A stretch of 44,290 nucleotides of DNA from Sulfurovaceae bacterium (GTDB lineage Bacteria; Campylobacterota; Campylobacteria; Campylobacterales; Sulfurovaceae). How positions within the stretch are numbered: the stretch's first letter is position 1; each line of letters starts with the position of its first letter. Position numbers and translations under genes: made by a program. The stretch lies in the NCBI GenBank assembly GCA_016744805.1, contig JADGDQ010000015.1:1-44290 (forward strand), in the 5' to 3' direction. Shown here one piece after another: positions 35,425 to 44,272 of this stretch. The notes beneath the pieces are model-generated. The model was not told where the DNA came from. It ran no database searches and worked only from the letters and a program-made list of their open reading frames with translations.

Positions 35425-36507
35425 TCACTCAAACACCCCTCCCAATACTCCATTCTCTCTAGCTCCTGTGACATCTTTGAGATTGACTTTTTCGTTAAGG
35501 ATTCGCTTGTAGGCTAGCCATGCAAAAGCCATTGCTTCCATATAGTCTGAGCTTACTCCGTAACTGTCTGTTGTATCTACCTTAGCAATGGGTAATAATT
35601 CTCTAATTTTTGCTACTAATACTTGATTTTTTGCACCACCACCACAGAGTAGTAATAGCTCTCTATCATACAGTTTTAGTTCATTAGCTATGGTTTGGGC
35701 GGTTAACTCTAGGAGTGTGGCTTGTATATCGACTGCGGATATATCAAACTCTTTAGCATGTGACTCTATCCATGCTAGATTAAACTTTTCTCTCCCTGTA
35801 CTTTTGGGTGCTTTTTGTTGAAAGAACGGCTCTTGGAGCATCCTATCTAAAAGTGTATTATTGACTTTTCCTTGTGAAGCCCATGCTCCGTCTTTATCAT
35901 AAGCTTTACCTTGATGCTTTTGTATCCAACTATCAAGTAATACATTGCCACATCCCGTATCATAGCCTAATAATGGAGTATCTATAATGCTTATATTTGC
36001 CATACCACCGATATTTACTACGGCTATTTTTTGGGCTAATGAGTTAAATGCAAATTGATGAAAAGCAGGAGCTAAGGGGGCTCCCTCTCCGCCTAGTGCT
36101 ATATCTTTGCGTCTAAAGTCTGCTACTACTTTGATGCCTGTTTGAGCTACAAGAGTATTGGGGTCTCCTAGTTGCATAGAGAAGGGATATTTGCCTTGTG
36201 GGTGGTGCCAGAGTGTCTGTCCATGAGAGCCTATGGCTTCTATTTGATGGGGTGATATAGCTACTTCTTGCAAAAGATAGTTGACTGCATCCCCAAAGAG
36301 TTTGCCTAACTGCATATCTATAGAGCCTATCAAAGAGAGAGCCGTTTGGTTGTTCTCTATTATCTCTAAAATCTCCTGTTTTAACAGAGGCTCAAAGGGG
36401 TACTCTATGGCTCTGATAAGTGTGCATTTTTGCTTATTTATTTTGCATAATGCCACATCAATAGCATCCAAGCTCGTCCCTGACATAATGCCAATATAGT
36501 AACTCAC
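35425..36507 (-). CDS. anmK: Anhydro-N-acetylmuramic acid kinase
   Basis: Start set at GTG 36507, which overlaps the symporter stop (GTGA) and is preceded by AAGAGG. This gives 360 residues; a longer frame to 36567 only runs back into the symporter gene. Signatures: YIGIMSGTSLDAIDVAL at the N-terminus, GSHGQTLWHHP, VNIGGMANIS, LCGGGAKN and a DSYGVSSDYMEAMAFAWLA C-terminal block. It cleaves and phosphorylates 1,6-anhydro-MurNAc to MurNAc-6-phosphate in cell-wall recycling. Its operon also has a periplasmic amidase and a symporter. Confidence 0.95.
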   Translation of the reverse strand: MSYYIGIMSGTSLDAIDVALCKINKQKCTLIRAIEYPFEPLLKQEILEIIENNQTALSLIGSIDMQLGKLFGDAVNYLLQEVAISPHQIEAIGSHGQTLWHHPQGKYPFSMQLGDPNTLVAQTGIKVVADFRRKDIALGGEGAPLAPAFHQFAFNSLAQKIAVVNIGGMANISIIDTPLLGYDTGCGNVLLDSWIQKHQGKAYDKDGAWASQGKVNNTLLDRMLQEPFFQQKAPKSTGREKFNLAWIESHAKEFDISAVDIQATLLELTAQTIANELKLYDRELLLLCGGGAKNQVLVAKIRELLPIAKVDTTDSYGVSSDYMEAMAFAWLAYKRILNEKVNLKDVTGARENGVLGGVFE

Positions 36508-38021
36508 CTCTTGGACTCTAGCATCATAATAGCAAACGAAACCATAGTCCCTAAAACCAACTGCCAAGAGAAACCAAGCTTAAGGTCAATCCCAAAAAGA
36601 GTAAGTACATAGCTTTGCAACAGTAGCACCGTCATAAAGCCACCTACCAATGCCCAAAGAACGGTTCTTTGGCTCCCTCTAGTGGTAAAGATAGCCGCTC
36701 CATAGACTCCTAAAAGCCCTGAGTATGCAAAAGCCATCACCCCAAGAGCAAAGCTTAGTAGATGCGTCTGCGTAGCATGTTGCCAATAGTAACTAAGCAT
36801 CGCCATCAAACTAAGAAGTAAAGCAAAAAGAAGTACTGCTAGCTTGCCTGCTTTGAGGAAGTGGGCTTCGTCTGCTTTGACACGAGCTAACTTCCATGGA
36901 CGGTAGAGGTCTTCTATGGCTACAGAACTCATAGCTCCTAGCACTGAATTGGTACTTGAAAGTGCAGCAGCTATAGCCCCTACTGTGACTAGCCCACGCA
37001 AACCTTCAGGCATCTCATAGAGGATATAGGTCATCAAGATAGTGACTTTATCACCTTCAAAATTCTGGCTCACCTCTCCTGAAAAACCAGAGAGTTCAGG
37101 GTGCTGATAGTAGAGATAGAGCAGTAATCCAATGACCAAAAAGAGCAGTGCCACAGGCAGAGTCATCAATACAGAGTAGATAAGTGACTTTGCACCCTCT
37201 GTTTTAGTTTTACAGCTTAGGACTCTTTGGGTCATATCTTGGTCGAGTCCATAGGCAGCGATATTGAGCAGTAGCCAACCAGCTATGAGTGTGTAGAAGT
37301 TAAACCCACCCTCAAAGTTATTAAAAGAGAAATCAATAATAGTAAGTTTCTCTTCACGAGAGAGTATCTCTATCATGGTAGCTATATCTGTATCCAATGA
37401 GTAAAACAAAAAAAGCAACACCGCAATAGCTGCCCCAATATAAGTAATAGCTTGGATAATATCGCTCAAAATAACAGACTTAATCCCTCCAAAGTAGGTA
37501 TAGGCCAAAGCCCCAAGCATCAATAGCACTATAGAGACCCCAACATGCCACGCAACAATATCCATAAAGAGTATCATAGAGATAGCCAACGCCCCTATAT
37601 AGAGCCTAGCACCACTAGCAAAGAGCCTCCCTATCAAAAACATCACACCTGCTTGTTTTTTGGCTTTTTCTCCATACCGAACTTCAAGTAGCTCATAGAC
37701 TGTTACAGCCTTGATAGCATAAAAGCGTGGGATAAGTACATACGCTACAAAGAGTACAGCTATAAATGCGGAGAGGTAGAAGCCTACAAAAGTCAAATCT
37801 TTCCCATAAGAGTACTCAGGACCCCCTAGAAAGGTAGCAGCTGATTGAGAGGTGGCAAGTACAGAGATAGCTACAGCAAACATAGGCATAGAATTAGACC
37901 CTACAAAGTAGTCGCGTGTAGTCTCTACCTTGACACGGCTAAGTATCACAGAGGTAAGTATAAGCACCAAAAAGTAGGAGCTAAATATCATCCAGTCAAG
38001 GGAAGAGAAGGTACTATTCAT
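36504..38021 (-). CDS. Sodium:solute symporter (SSS family)
   Basis: The 505-residue protein has about 13 hydrophobic helices in the SSS/LeuT-fold order, starting with MIFSSYFLVLILTSVIL. The conserved block SSTNSVLGAMSSVAIEDLYRP contains the sodium-site serines. A second typical segment is GGIKSVILSDIIQAITYIGA. SSS members move sugars, sialic acid, amino acids or vitamins with sodium. Position between a periplasmic amidase and anmK suggests uptake of a cell-wall amino sugar such as anhydro-MurNAc; that substrate is inference. Confidence 0.85.
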   Translation of the reverse strand: MNSTFSSLDWMIFSSYFLVLILTSVILSRVKVETTRDYFVGSNSMPMFAVAISVLATSQSAATFLGGPEYSYGKDLTFVGFYLSAFIAVLFVAYVLIPRFYAIKAVTVYELLEVRYGEKAKKQAGVMFLIGRLFASGARLYIGALAISMILFMDIVAWHVGVSIVLLMLGALAYTYFGGIKSVILSDIIQAITYIGAAIAVLLFLFYSLDTDIATMIEILSREEKLTIIDFSFNNFEGGFNFYTLIAGWLLLNIAAYGLDQDMTQRVLSCKTKTEGAKSLIYSVLMTLPVALLFLVIGLLLYLYYQHPELSGFSGEVSQNFEGDKVTILMTYILYEMPEGLRGLVTVGAIAAALSSTNSVLGAMSSVAIEDLYRPWKLARVKADEAHFLKAGKLAVLLFALLLSLMAMLSYYWQHATQTHLLSFALGVMAFAYSGLLGVYGAAIFTTRGSQRTVLWALVGGFMTVLLLQSYVLTLFGIDLKLGFSWQLVLGTMVSFAIMMLESKR

Positions 38022-38025
38022 CTGC

Positions 38026-38685
38026 TTATCTTGGTGGTGCTTTCAATCTCAAGGACTTAACAGCTTTGCGTACATTGGACATAAATTGTTTCCCTGGGTC
38101 ACTTTTGATAGTCCTGTAGCCTTTGTCTAGCTCTAGCCATAGTGGAGTCTTCTCCATCTGTCGATACTCATAGTGTCCCATAAGATACTCTATCTTTGGA
38201 TATTTTTGTTTGAGATAGTGAACTAATGCTATATTGGATTTTAGCTGTGCTTTGGTAAGATCCTCTGCTTTGTTGCCATTGCCACCTATATTTTCTATCC
38301 CTATAGTAGAGTAGTTGAGTCCTATCACATGCCGTGCCATCCAGTTATCAGGCATAAGGCGGTAGATAGTACCATCTCTATCGACCATATAGTGCGAAGA
38401 GACATTCAAGGCACTGGCTTTGACTATATCTTTGCGGTCACTGAGCAGTCTCTCTGGCTTGAGTCGAGCAAAAGATTTATCAAAACTCATCTCTGCCGTC
38501 CAGTGTAGCAGTATGATGCGAGGCTCTATCTCTATATCTTTGACACTCTTGCCATAGTGCTGTTTGATATACGACTTGGTCATCTCTATACGATTTTTTC
38601 CAAAATCTATAGGTTTGTTGATGATTTGGAGTGATTGAGCATAGAGGAGTGATGAGGTAAAGAGTATAACGAGTAGTTGAAGCAT
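38026..38685 (-). CDS. Exported N-acetylmuramoyl-L-alanine amidase (Amidase_2)
   Basis: The 219-residue protein has a signal peptide (LQLLVILFTSSLLYA) and an Amidase_2/PGRP domain. Zinc ligands are probably H61 (ILLHWTAE), H171 (LMGHYEY) and D196 (KSDPGKQF). SHYMVDRDGTIYRL and STIGIENIGG are family landmarks. It removes stem peptides from muramic acid in the periplasm. It lies 4 bp before the symporter gene, so enzyme and transporter are likely co-expressed. Confidence 0.88.
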   Translation of the reverse strand: MLQLLVILFTSSLLYAQSLQIINKPIDFGKNRIEMTKSYIKQHYGKSVKDIEIEPRIILLHWTAEMSFDKSFARLKPERLLSDRKDIVKASALNVSSHYMVDRDGTIYRLMPDNWMARHVIGLNYSTIGIENIGGNGNKAEDLTKAQLKSNIALVHYLKQKYPKIEYLMGHYEYRQMEKTPLWLELDKGYRTIKSDPGKQFMSNVRKAVKSLRLKAPPR

Positions 38686-38720
38686 AAAAATCCTTTTTGG
38701 TTAGAGTATCATAAAAAGCG

Positions 38721-39290
38721 TTAAAACAACACCGCTTCATCAAGGGCTTTTACCTTAAATGTTTTGCGGTGCAGAGGGCATCTGCCATATTTTTTGAGGG
38801 CTTCTATATGGGCTTTTGTGCCGTAGCCTTTGTGCTTTTCAAAGCCGTAGTGTGGATAGAGTGAGGCTTGGGCTACTATCTCTTTGTCTCTTGTGACTTT
38901 GGCTAAGATGCTTGCTGCACTCACTTGGGGTATTTTGGTATCTGCTTTGACAAGAGTAGCAAGGTTGCTTACGCCAAATTTGCTATTGCCATCAAAGAGG
39001 TACTCATACCCTTGGAGTTTTTGTTGGATCTCTAGGAGACCTTTTTGTATACATAAAGAGATGCCATCTTTGTCAACCTCTGTAGCATCAAAAGAGACAA
39101 TATGGTAAGAGGCACTAGAGATAATATGCTTATAAAGTTCTTCTCGTCTCTTTTGGGTGAGTTTTTTGGAGTCTGCTAGTCCATCAATATTTTGGTGTAG
39201 TACAACTCCTGCAATAACTAATGAGCCTGCTAGTGGTCCTCTGCCTGCTTCGTCAATACCACAAAGGTTGGGGTTTTGGAGAGTACTCAT
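38721..39290 (-). CDS. rnhB: Ribonuclease HII
   Basis: The 189-residue protein has GIDEAGRGPLAG (11-22, catalytic D13 and E14), the DSKKLT block, and SAASILAKVTRD with the conserved AxILAKxxRD motif. YGFEKHKGYGT follows near the C-terminus. It nicks RNA of RNA-DNA hybrids, removing misincorporated ribonucleotides. It heads the minus-strand run and is divergent from acpP; in Helicobacter it sits next to rnc, which here is 33 kb away. Confidence 0.95.
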   Translation of the reverse strand: MSTLQNPNLCGIDEAGRGPLAGSLVIAGVVLHQNIDGLADSKKLTQKRREELYKHIISSASYHIVSFDATEVDKDGISLCIQKGLLEIQQKLQGYEYLFDGNSKFGVSNLATLVKADTKIPQVSAASILAKVTRDKEIVAQASLYPHYGFEKHKGYGTKAHIEALKKYGRCPLHRKTFKVKALDEAVLF

Positions 39291-39401
39291 AATATCTTTC
39301 CTTGAAGTATATAATGATAAAGTTTATCATCTTTATGTTACAAAGAAGTTAAAATAGTAGAATATATAGGTCTAGTCGTATCTCTTTTATCATTTTTTTG
39401 T

Positions 39402-39407
39402 TATACT
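39402..39407 (+). promoter_or_regulatory. acpP promoter -10
   Basis: TATACT preceded by a T-rich stretch (ATTTTTTTGT), 36 bp before the acpP ATG. It gives a transcript start near 39413. No clear -35. Confidence 0.5.
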
Positions 39408-39442
39408 TAGGCGTAATTTTTAACTAATTGAAGGAGAAATCA

Positions 39443-39682
39443 ATGGCATTATTTGATGATGTAAAAGAAGTAGTAGTTGAGCAACTTAATGTTGGTCCAG
39501 ATGAAGTAAAAGAGGGATCAAAATTTATTGAGGATCTTGGAGCTGACAGTCTTGATGTTGTTGAGCTAGTAATGGCTCTTGAAGAGAAATTTGATATTGA
39601 AATTCCTGATGATCAAGCTGAAGGTATCGCTACTGTAGCTGATGCAATCAAATTTATTGAAGAGAATAAACAAAAGATCTAA
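39443..39682 (+). CDS. acpP: Acyl carrier protein
   Basis: The 79-residue acidic protein starts at ATG 39443, 6 bp after AAGGAG. An in-frame TTG at 39428 would include the ribosome site in the coding region and is rejected. The phosphopantetheine serine S36 is in [16 protein letters not shown], the classical DSL motif. It carries growing acyl chains for FabF, the next gene. An intrinsic terminator and a large stem-loop lie between the two, consistent with much higher expression of acpP than of fabF. Confidence 0.97.
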   Translation: MALFDDVKEVVVEQLNVGPDEVKEGSKFIEDLGADSLDVVELVMALEEKFDIEIPDDQAEGIATVADAIKFIEENKQKI

Positions 39683-39689
39683 GGTCTCC

Positions 39690-39716
39690 CCCCTATTATA
39701 GAGGGGTTGCTTTTTT
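39690..39716 (+). terminator. Attenuating terminator after acpP
   Basis: CCCCT/AGGGG stem with a 7-nt loop, then TTGC and a run of six T, 7 bp after the acpP stop. It likely ends most acpP transcripts while letting some read into fabF. Confidence 0.7.
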
Positions 39717-39733
39717 AAATAATAATGTTGATA

Positions 39734-39783
39734 GGGCAATCTCTAAATATTTTTTAGATAAAAATAATATTTAAAGATTCCCC
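39734..39783 (+). repeat. Long imperfect stem-loop between acpP and fabF
   Basis: Bases 39734-39751 pair with 39766-39783 over 18 positions with two mismatches (C-C and C-A) around a 14-nt AT-rich loop. It ends 14 bp before the fabF ribosome site AGGAG (39798-39802). It may protect processed mRNA or modulate fabF translation. Distinct from the terminator just upstream. Confidence 0.75.
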
Positions 39784-39807
39784 ATTAATCCAACGATAGG
39801 AGTAGAA

Positions 39808-41025
39808 GTGAAAAGAGTTGTAGTAACAGGTATAGGAATGATCAATAGTCTTGGTCTAGATAAAGAGAGTTCATTTAAGGCTATCGTTGAGGGTCAATGT
39901 GGTATTAAAAGAATAGAGTTGTTTGATGCAGAAGCATTTTCTGTAAAAATAGCAGGTGAGATTACTGATTTTGATCCAAATACCATAATGGATGCAAAAG
40001 AGGTCAAAAAAGCAGACCGTTTTATTCAGTTGGGATTAAAAGCAGCTTCTGATGCTATAGAAGATGCAAATATTCCAGAAGATATAGATAAAGATAGATT
40101 TGGTGTCTCTTCTGCTTCAGGAATTGGTGGTTTACCAAATATAGCAAAAAATTCTGTTATTTGTGAAAATAGAGGTCCTAGAAGAATTTCACCTTTCTTT
40201 ATTCCTTCTTCTCTTGTAAATATGTTAGGTGGATTTGTCTCTATCTATCAAGGACTCAAAGGTCCAAATCTTTCTAGTGTTACAGCATGTGCAGCAGGTA
40301 CGCATGCCATTGGCGAAGCAGCGAAGACTATTATGGTGGGTGGTGCTGATCAGATGTTGGTTATTGGTGCAGAGTCTGCTATATGTGGTGCTGGTATTGG
40401 TGGTTTTGCTGCTATGAAAGCGTTGAGTACCAATAATGATGAGCCAACAAAAGCATCGCGTCCTTTTGATGCAGATCGTAATGGATTTGTAATGGGTGAG
40501 GGTGCTGGTGCTTTGGTACTTGAAGAGTATGAAAGTGCAAAGGCTAGAGGTGCAAATATTTATGCTGAAGTTATTGGCTTTGGTGAGAGTGGTGATGCAA
40601 ATCATATTACATCGCCAATAGTAGATGGTCCTTACCGTGCGATGAAAGCTGCACTAGCAATGGCTGGTAATCCTAAAGTAGATTATGTTAATGCTCACGG
40701 TACAAGTACCCCTGCAAATGACAAAAATGAAACAGCAGCGATGAAACAGATATTTGATGGTAAAGAGAACTGTCCTCCTGTAAGTTCTATCAAGGGGCAG
40801 ATTGGTCACTGCTTGGGTGCTGCAGGAGCTATTGAAGCTGTTGTAACACTTATGGCAATGCGAGATGGTGTTTTGCCTCCAACTATTAATTATACTACAG
40901 CTGATGAAAATTGTGATCTTGATTATGTAGCAAATAGCTCTAGAGAAGCAACTATTGATGTAGCTATGAGTAATTCATTTGGGTTTGGCGGTACTAATGG
41001 TGTCGTCGTTTTCAAAAAAATATAA
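39808..41025 (+). CDS. fabF: 3-oxoacyl-ACP synthase II
   Basis: The 405-residue condensing enzyme starts at GTG with AGGAG 5 bp upstream. The catalytic triad is visible: Cys161 in VTACAAGTHAIGEA, His297 in NAHGTSTPANDKNE and His334 in GQIGHCLGAAGA. It elongates acyl-ACP by condensation with malonyl-ACP in fatty acid synthesis. It lies between acpP and accA, 9 bp before accA. Confidence 0.96.
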   Translation: MKRVVVTGIGMINSLGLDKESSFKAIVEGQCGIKRIELFDAEAFSVKIAGEITDFDPNTIMDAKEVKKADRFIQLGLKAASDAIEDANIPEDIDKDRFGVSSASGIGGLPNIAKNSVICENRGPRRISPFFIPSSLVNMLGGFVSIYQGLKGPNLSSVTACAAGTHAIGEAAKTIMVGGADQMLVIGAESAICGAGIGGFAAMKALSTNNDEPTKASRPFDADRNGFVMGEGAGALVLEEYESAKARGANIYAEVIGFGESGDANHITSPIVDGPYRAMKAALAMAGNPKVDYVNAHGTSTPANDKNETAAMKQIFDGKENCPPVSSIKGQIGHCLGAAGAIEAVVTLMAMRDGVLPPTINYTTADENCDLDYVANSSREATIDVAMSNSFGFGGTNGVVVFKKI

Positions 41026-41034
41026 GGAGTTTAG

Positions 41035-41970
41035 ATGGCAACTTATCTTGACTTTGAGAGCAAAATTGAAACTATTCAAAAAGATATTGAATCTGCTAAG
41101 GCAAGTAGAGATGAGTATGCATTAGAGACTTTTGGGGTTGATTTAGACAAAGAGGTTCAAAAGACTTTTGGTTCACTCAATGATTATCAAAAGCTTAGGC
41201 TAGCTCGTCACCCTGATCGTCCTTATGCTCTTGATTATATTCGATTGATGATGGATAATGCTTATGAGATTCATGGCGATAGAGCATTTCGTGATGATAA
41301 GGCTATTGTTTGTTATATTGGTTGGATTGATGGTGTTAAGACCATGGTTATTGGTGAGCAAAAAGGGCGTGGAACCAAAAGAAAAATTATGCGAAACTTT
41401 GGAATGCCAAATCCTGAAGGCTACCGTAAGGCACTTCGTGCGGTAAAACTAGCAGAGAAATTTGATATTCCTGTGCTTATGCTTATAGACACTCCGGGTG
41501 CATATCCGGGTCTTGGTGCAGAAGAGCGAGGACAGAGTGAAGCTATTGCTAGAAACCTTTTTGAGTTTACAAGCATGAAAATTCCTATGATTTCTATTGT
41601 AATTGGTGAAGGTGGAAGTGGAGGTGCATTGGCTATTGGTGTGGCTGATAAACTTGCTATGATGCGATACTCTGTCTTTTCTGTTATCTCACCAGAGGGC
41701 TGTTCTGCTATTTTGTGGAATGATCCCCAAAAGGTAGAGCAAGCCACAAAAGCACTCAAAATTACACCAAAAGATCTTTTTGAGCATAAGCTTATTGATG
41801 ATATTCTTGATGAACCACTTATTGGAGCGCATCGTGATAGAAAATCAGCATCAGAGGTTATTAAAGAGTATTACCTTTCGCAAATTAAAGCTCTTAGAGA
41901 ACTCTCTTTAGATGAGATGCTAGAACAACGCTACCAAAGACTTGTTGGAGTTGGTGCATATAGCGAATAG
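41035..41970 (+). CDS. accA: Acetyl-CoA carboxylase carboxyltransferase subunit alpha
   Basis: The 311-residue protein has the conserved [11 protein letters not shown] block near residue 60 and [38 protein letters not shown] and [11 protein letters not shown] follow. With AccD it transfers carboxyl from carboxybiotin to acetyl-CoA to form malonyl-CoA. A GGAG site lies before the ATG. Same operon as acpP and fabF, so malonyl-CoA supply and its use are co-expressed. Confidence 0.97.
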   Translation: MATYLDFESKIETIQKDIESAKASRDEYALETFGVDLDKEVQKTFGSLNDYQKLRLARHPDRPYALDYIRLMMDNAYEIHGDRAFRDDKAIVCYIGWIDGVKTMVIGEQKGRGTKRKIMRNFGMPNPEGYRKALRAVKLAEKFDIPVLMLIDTPGAYPGLGAEERGQSEAIARNLFEFTSMKIPMISIVIGEGGSGGALAIGVADKLAMMRYSVFSVISPEGCSAILWNDPQKVEQATKALKITPKDLFEHKLIDDILDEPLIGAHRDRKSASEVIKEYYLSQIKALRELSLDEMLEQRYQRLVGVGAYSE

Positions 41971-41984
41971 TAAGAAAAGGTTAC

Positions 41985-42602
41985 ATGATTATGATTCATG
42001 AAATAGCAGATACTATTATACAAAGTATAGGTAGTATAGGATATATAGGTATATTTTTTCTTATGTTCTTAGAGAGTAGTTTTTTCCCTTTTCCTAGTGA
42101 AGTTGTTATGATACCTGCTGGGTATTTGGCATTTAAAGGAGAGATGAATATCTACCTAGCCATATTAGCAGGTATTTTGGGTTCTGTAGCAGGAGCAGTA
42201 TTTAACTATTATCTTGCAGTAAAATTTGGACGAGCTTTTTTGCTAAAATATGGAAGATACTTTTTTCTAAAAGAAGAGAGCCTAGATAAATTAGAACTCT
42301 TTTTTGCAAAGCATGGAGAGATTTCTACTTTTAATGGTCGCCTTATTCCTGGAATACGCCAATATATCTCACTCCCTGCGGGACTTTCGCGTATGAATCT
42401 TGCCAAATTCTCTTTTTATACTGCATTAGGAGCAGGAATTTGGGTAATTGTATTGGTTTTATTAGGATACTTTTTGGGATCAAATGAAGAGATGATTAGC
42501 CAATATTTGCGTACAGCTACAGTGATAGCGTTGACTTCGGTAGGATTTATTACGCTATTTTATATTATCCGTGCAAAAAGAAGAAAAGAGATAAACCAAT
42601 GA
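41985..42602 (+). CDS. DedA family membrane protein
   Basis: The 205-residue protein has four to five membrane helices and DedA landmarks: [22 protein letters not shown] near the start (with the E and P of the re-entrant loop), and [22 protein letters not shown] in the middle, with conserved arginines. DedA proteins are half-transporters; some flip undecaprenyl phosphate. Two in-frame Met codons lie at the start (41985, 41991). Its stop overlaps the murD ATG by 4 bp, coupling it to cell-wall synthesis. Confidence 0.9.
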   Translation: MIMIHEIADTIIQSIGSIGYIGIFFLMFLESSFFPFPSEVVMIPAGYLAFKGEMNIYLAILAGILGSVAGAVFNYYLAVKFGRAFLLKYGRYFFLKEESLDKLELFFAKHGEISTFNGRLIPGIRQYISLPAGLSRMNLAKFSFYTALGAGIWVIVLVLLGYFLGSNEEMISQYLRTATVIALTSVGFITLFYIIRAKRRKEINQ

Positions 42603-43822
42603 TAGAAGCACAAAAACCTACACTTTTTGGCTATGGCATAACAACCAAAGCTATTGCAAACTCTTTAGGTGGTGGATGTACCTTTTTTGATGATAAGGCT
42701 ACAAAAGCATATTATGATGATAATAATAACCATATCCTCCCTTCTCATCTTTTTGACCCTGATGCAAGTAGCCTAGAAGTTACTACTCCAAGCCTTCGCC
42801 CTTCACACCCTTTGATTGTATCTGCTAAGAATTTGATGAGTGAGTATGATTATATTCTCTCAAATCAAAAAAAATTACCACTTACTATTTGGATTAGTGG
42901 AACAAATGGTAAAACTACTACAACACAAATGCTTACACATCTTTTAGAACAAAAAGGTGCATTGAGTGGAGGTAATATTGGTACACCTTTGGCAGATCTT
43001 GATATAAATGCACCTATATGGGTATTAGAATCTAGTTCGTATACGCTTCACCATACAGATATAGCCTCGCCAAATATTTATATTCTTTTGCCTATTACAC
43101 CTGATCATCTTGATTGGCATGGCAATGCTAAAAATTATGAAGAGGATAAACTGCGACCACTGTTAAATATGAAAGAGGGGGAACTCGCTTTAGTACCCAA
43201 AGGACTAATCCTTCCTCAAACTAATGCTTTTGTTGTAGAGTATGATAGTGTAGAATTTTTGGCAGAGTATTTTGATATAGATGCAAGTAAAATAGATTTT
43301 ACAGGGGCATTTTTGGAAGATGCTCTACTTGCTATGGCAGTAAGTAAGGTTTTATTTGATGAGATTGATTATAGTCGTATCAATAGTTTTGTCCTTGATG
43401 CTCATCGCCAAGAAGAGCAGTATGATAAATTGGGACGATTATGGGTTAATGACTCAAAAGCTACCAATATAGATGCAACAATACAAGCTATCAAAGGGTA
43501 TGCCAAGAGTCCCATTCATTTAATAATAGGTGGTGATGATAAAGGTGTAGACCTTACCCCACTTTTTCTGTTGATGCAAAAGTATAGTATTACAATATAT
43601 ACAATAGGCAAAAATAGTAGTAGACTCTTAGAGCTTGCAAGAGAATATAATATAGCATCAGTAGAGTCTAATACCCTAGAAAAAGCTATTGAACTTATAG
43701 ACCAAAATCTCAAAACTACAGATGTAGCACTCCTCTCTCCTGCTGCTGCTAGTTTTGATCAATTTAGCTCTTATAAAGCAAGAGGAGAGCTATTTATGAA
43801 GCTTTCTAGCGGATTAAGCTAA
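42599..43822 (+). CDS. murD: UDP-N-acetylmuramoylalanine--D-glutamate ligase
   Basis: The 407-residue Mur ligase has the ATP loop [13 protein letters not shown] (GTNGKT 101-106), the central [10 protein letters not shown] and [10 protein letters not shown] blocks, and [13 protein letters not shown] near the C-terminal domain. It adds D-glutamate to UDP-MurNAc-L-alanine in peptidoglycan precursor synthesis. It is shorter than E. coli MurD (about 438), mainly because of a reduced N-terminal domain, as is usual in Campylobacterota. Last protein gene of the acpP operon. Confidence 0.94.
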   Translation: MIEAQKPTLFGYGITTKAIANSLGGGCTFFDDKATKAYYDDNNNHILPSHLFDPDASSLEVTTPSLRPSHPLIVSAKNLMSEYDYILSNQKKLPLTIWISGTNGKTTTTQMLTHLLEQKGALSGGNIGTPLADLDINAPIWVLESSSYTLHHTDIASPNIYILLPITPDHLDWHGNAKNYEEDKLRPLLNMKEGELALVPKGLILPQTNAFVVEYDSVEFLAEYFDIDASKIDFTGAFLEDALLAMAVSKVLFDEIDYSRINSFVLDAHRQEEQYDKLGRLWVNDSKATNIDATIQAIKGYAKSPIHLIIGGDDKGVDLTPLFLLMQKYSITIYTIGKNSSRLLELAREYNIASVESNTLEKAIELIDQNLKTTDVALLSPAAASFDQFSSYKARGELFMKLSSGLS

Positions 43823-43839
43823 TATTAAGAATAATTCGC

Positions 43840-43845
43840 TATAAT
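43840..43845 (+). promoter_or_regulatory. tRNA-Phe promoter -10
   Basis: TATAAT within TTCGCTATAATTTCAG, 23 bp before the mature tRNA start, gives a short 5' leader. Confidence 0.6.
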
Positions 43846-43868
43846 TTCAGCCACTTCAAATAATATGT

Positions 43869-43944
43869 GGCTCCATAGCTCAGTTGGTAGAGCAAAGGAT
43901 TGAAAATCCTTGTGTCGGCGGTTCGATTCCGTCTGGCGCCACCA
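43869..43944 (+). tRNA. tRNA-Phe (anticodon GAA), CCA encoded
   Basis: 76 bases fold as a standard tRNA. Acceptor GGCTCCA/TGGCGCC, D stem GCTC/GAGC, anticodon stem AAGGA/TCCTT with loop TTGAAAA (anticodon GAA), T stem GGCGG/CCGTC with TTCGATT loop, then A and an encoded CCA. The acceptor stem has one mismatch, T at position 4 against C at 69. All other pairs hold, so it looks functional. Confidence 0.95.
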
Positions 43945-44080
43945 CTTCATTTTAAAAATCATAAATTAAATTATTTACTATATTTTTTATAACTAAGTAA
44001 TACTATTCTCAACTTTAGAGTTATTTAAGTAAATTTGAGAGATTCTCTTGCTTTTTACTCCTCTGTAAACTCCTATTTGT

Positions 44081-44086
44081 TATAAT
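44081..44086 (+). promoter_or_regulatory. 6S RNA promoter -10
   Basis: Perfect TATAAT in an extended context TTTGTTATAAT. Initiation 6 bp on falls at about 44092-44093, exactly where the closing stem of the 6S-like RNA begins. Confidence 0.65.
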
Positions 44087-44092
44087 GCCATT

Positions 44093-44272
44093 ACCTGAGT
44101 GGTTCGATGACTGTATATGGGGTCCAACATTCGTTTTCGTAGGACAGGTAGTCGGGTCTGTGCGTGGGTATTTTTGTTTGAACCTTTCACGAGGTTAGAA
44201 TCTGCCCCCTAAGGATCTGCTCTCTCCTACACCGTTGGCTTTTTAGGGCCGACTTTAGACAGAACGGCCACT
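44093..44272 (+). ncRNA. ssrS: Probable 6S RNA
   Basis: About 180 nt that fold as a long symmetric rod. CCTGAGTGG at the 5' end pairs with CCACTTGGG at the 3' end with G-U wobbles. An apical hairpin, AACCT/AGGTT, lies exactly at the midpoint (44181-44196), with GGGTA/TGCCC just below it. The size, central symmetry, closing stem and 3' GGGGATTCC (compare E. coli GGAGATTCC) suit 6S RNA, which binds sigma70 RNA polymerase in stationary phase. It follows a perfect -10. It is not tmRNA, RNase P or SRP RNA, whose conserved cores are absent. Identification rests on structure, not on alignment. Confidence 0.6.

Noticed and set aside
36508-36567. AnmK N-terminal extension overlapping the symporter
   Set aside because: The extra 20 residues are out-of-frame symporter sequence; the GTG at 36507 has a ribosome site and leads directly into the conserved N-terminus.
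39428-39442. Longer AcpP starting at TTG 39428
   Set aside because: That start contains the AAGGAG ribosome site; the standard 79-residue protein starts at 39443.
43851-43949. 8-bp direct repeat CCACTTCA flanking tRNA-Phe as an attachment site
   Set aside because: It is very short, no integrase is nearby, and the right copy overlaps the encoded CCA, so chance is likely.
44093-44272. tmRNA, RNase P RNA or SRP RNA
   Set aside because: The conserved tag frame, GAGGAAAGTC core and GGAAGCAG loop that mark these RNAs are missing.
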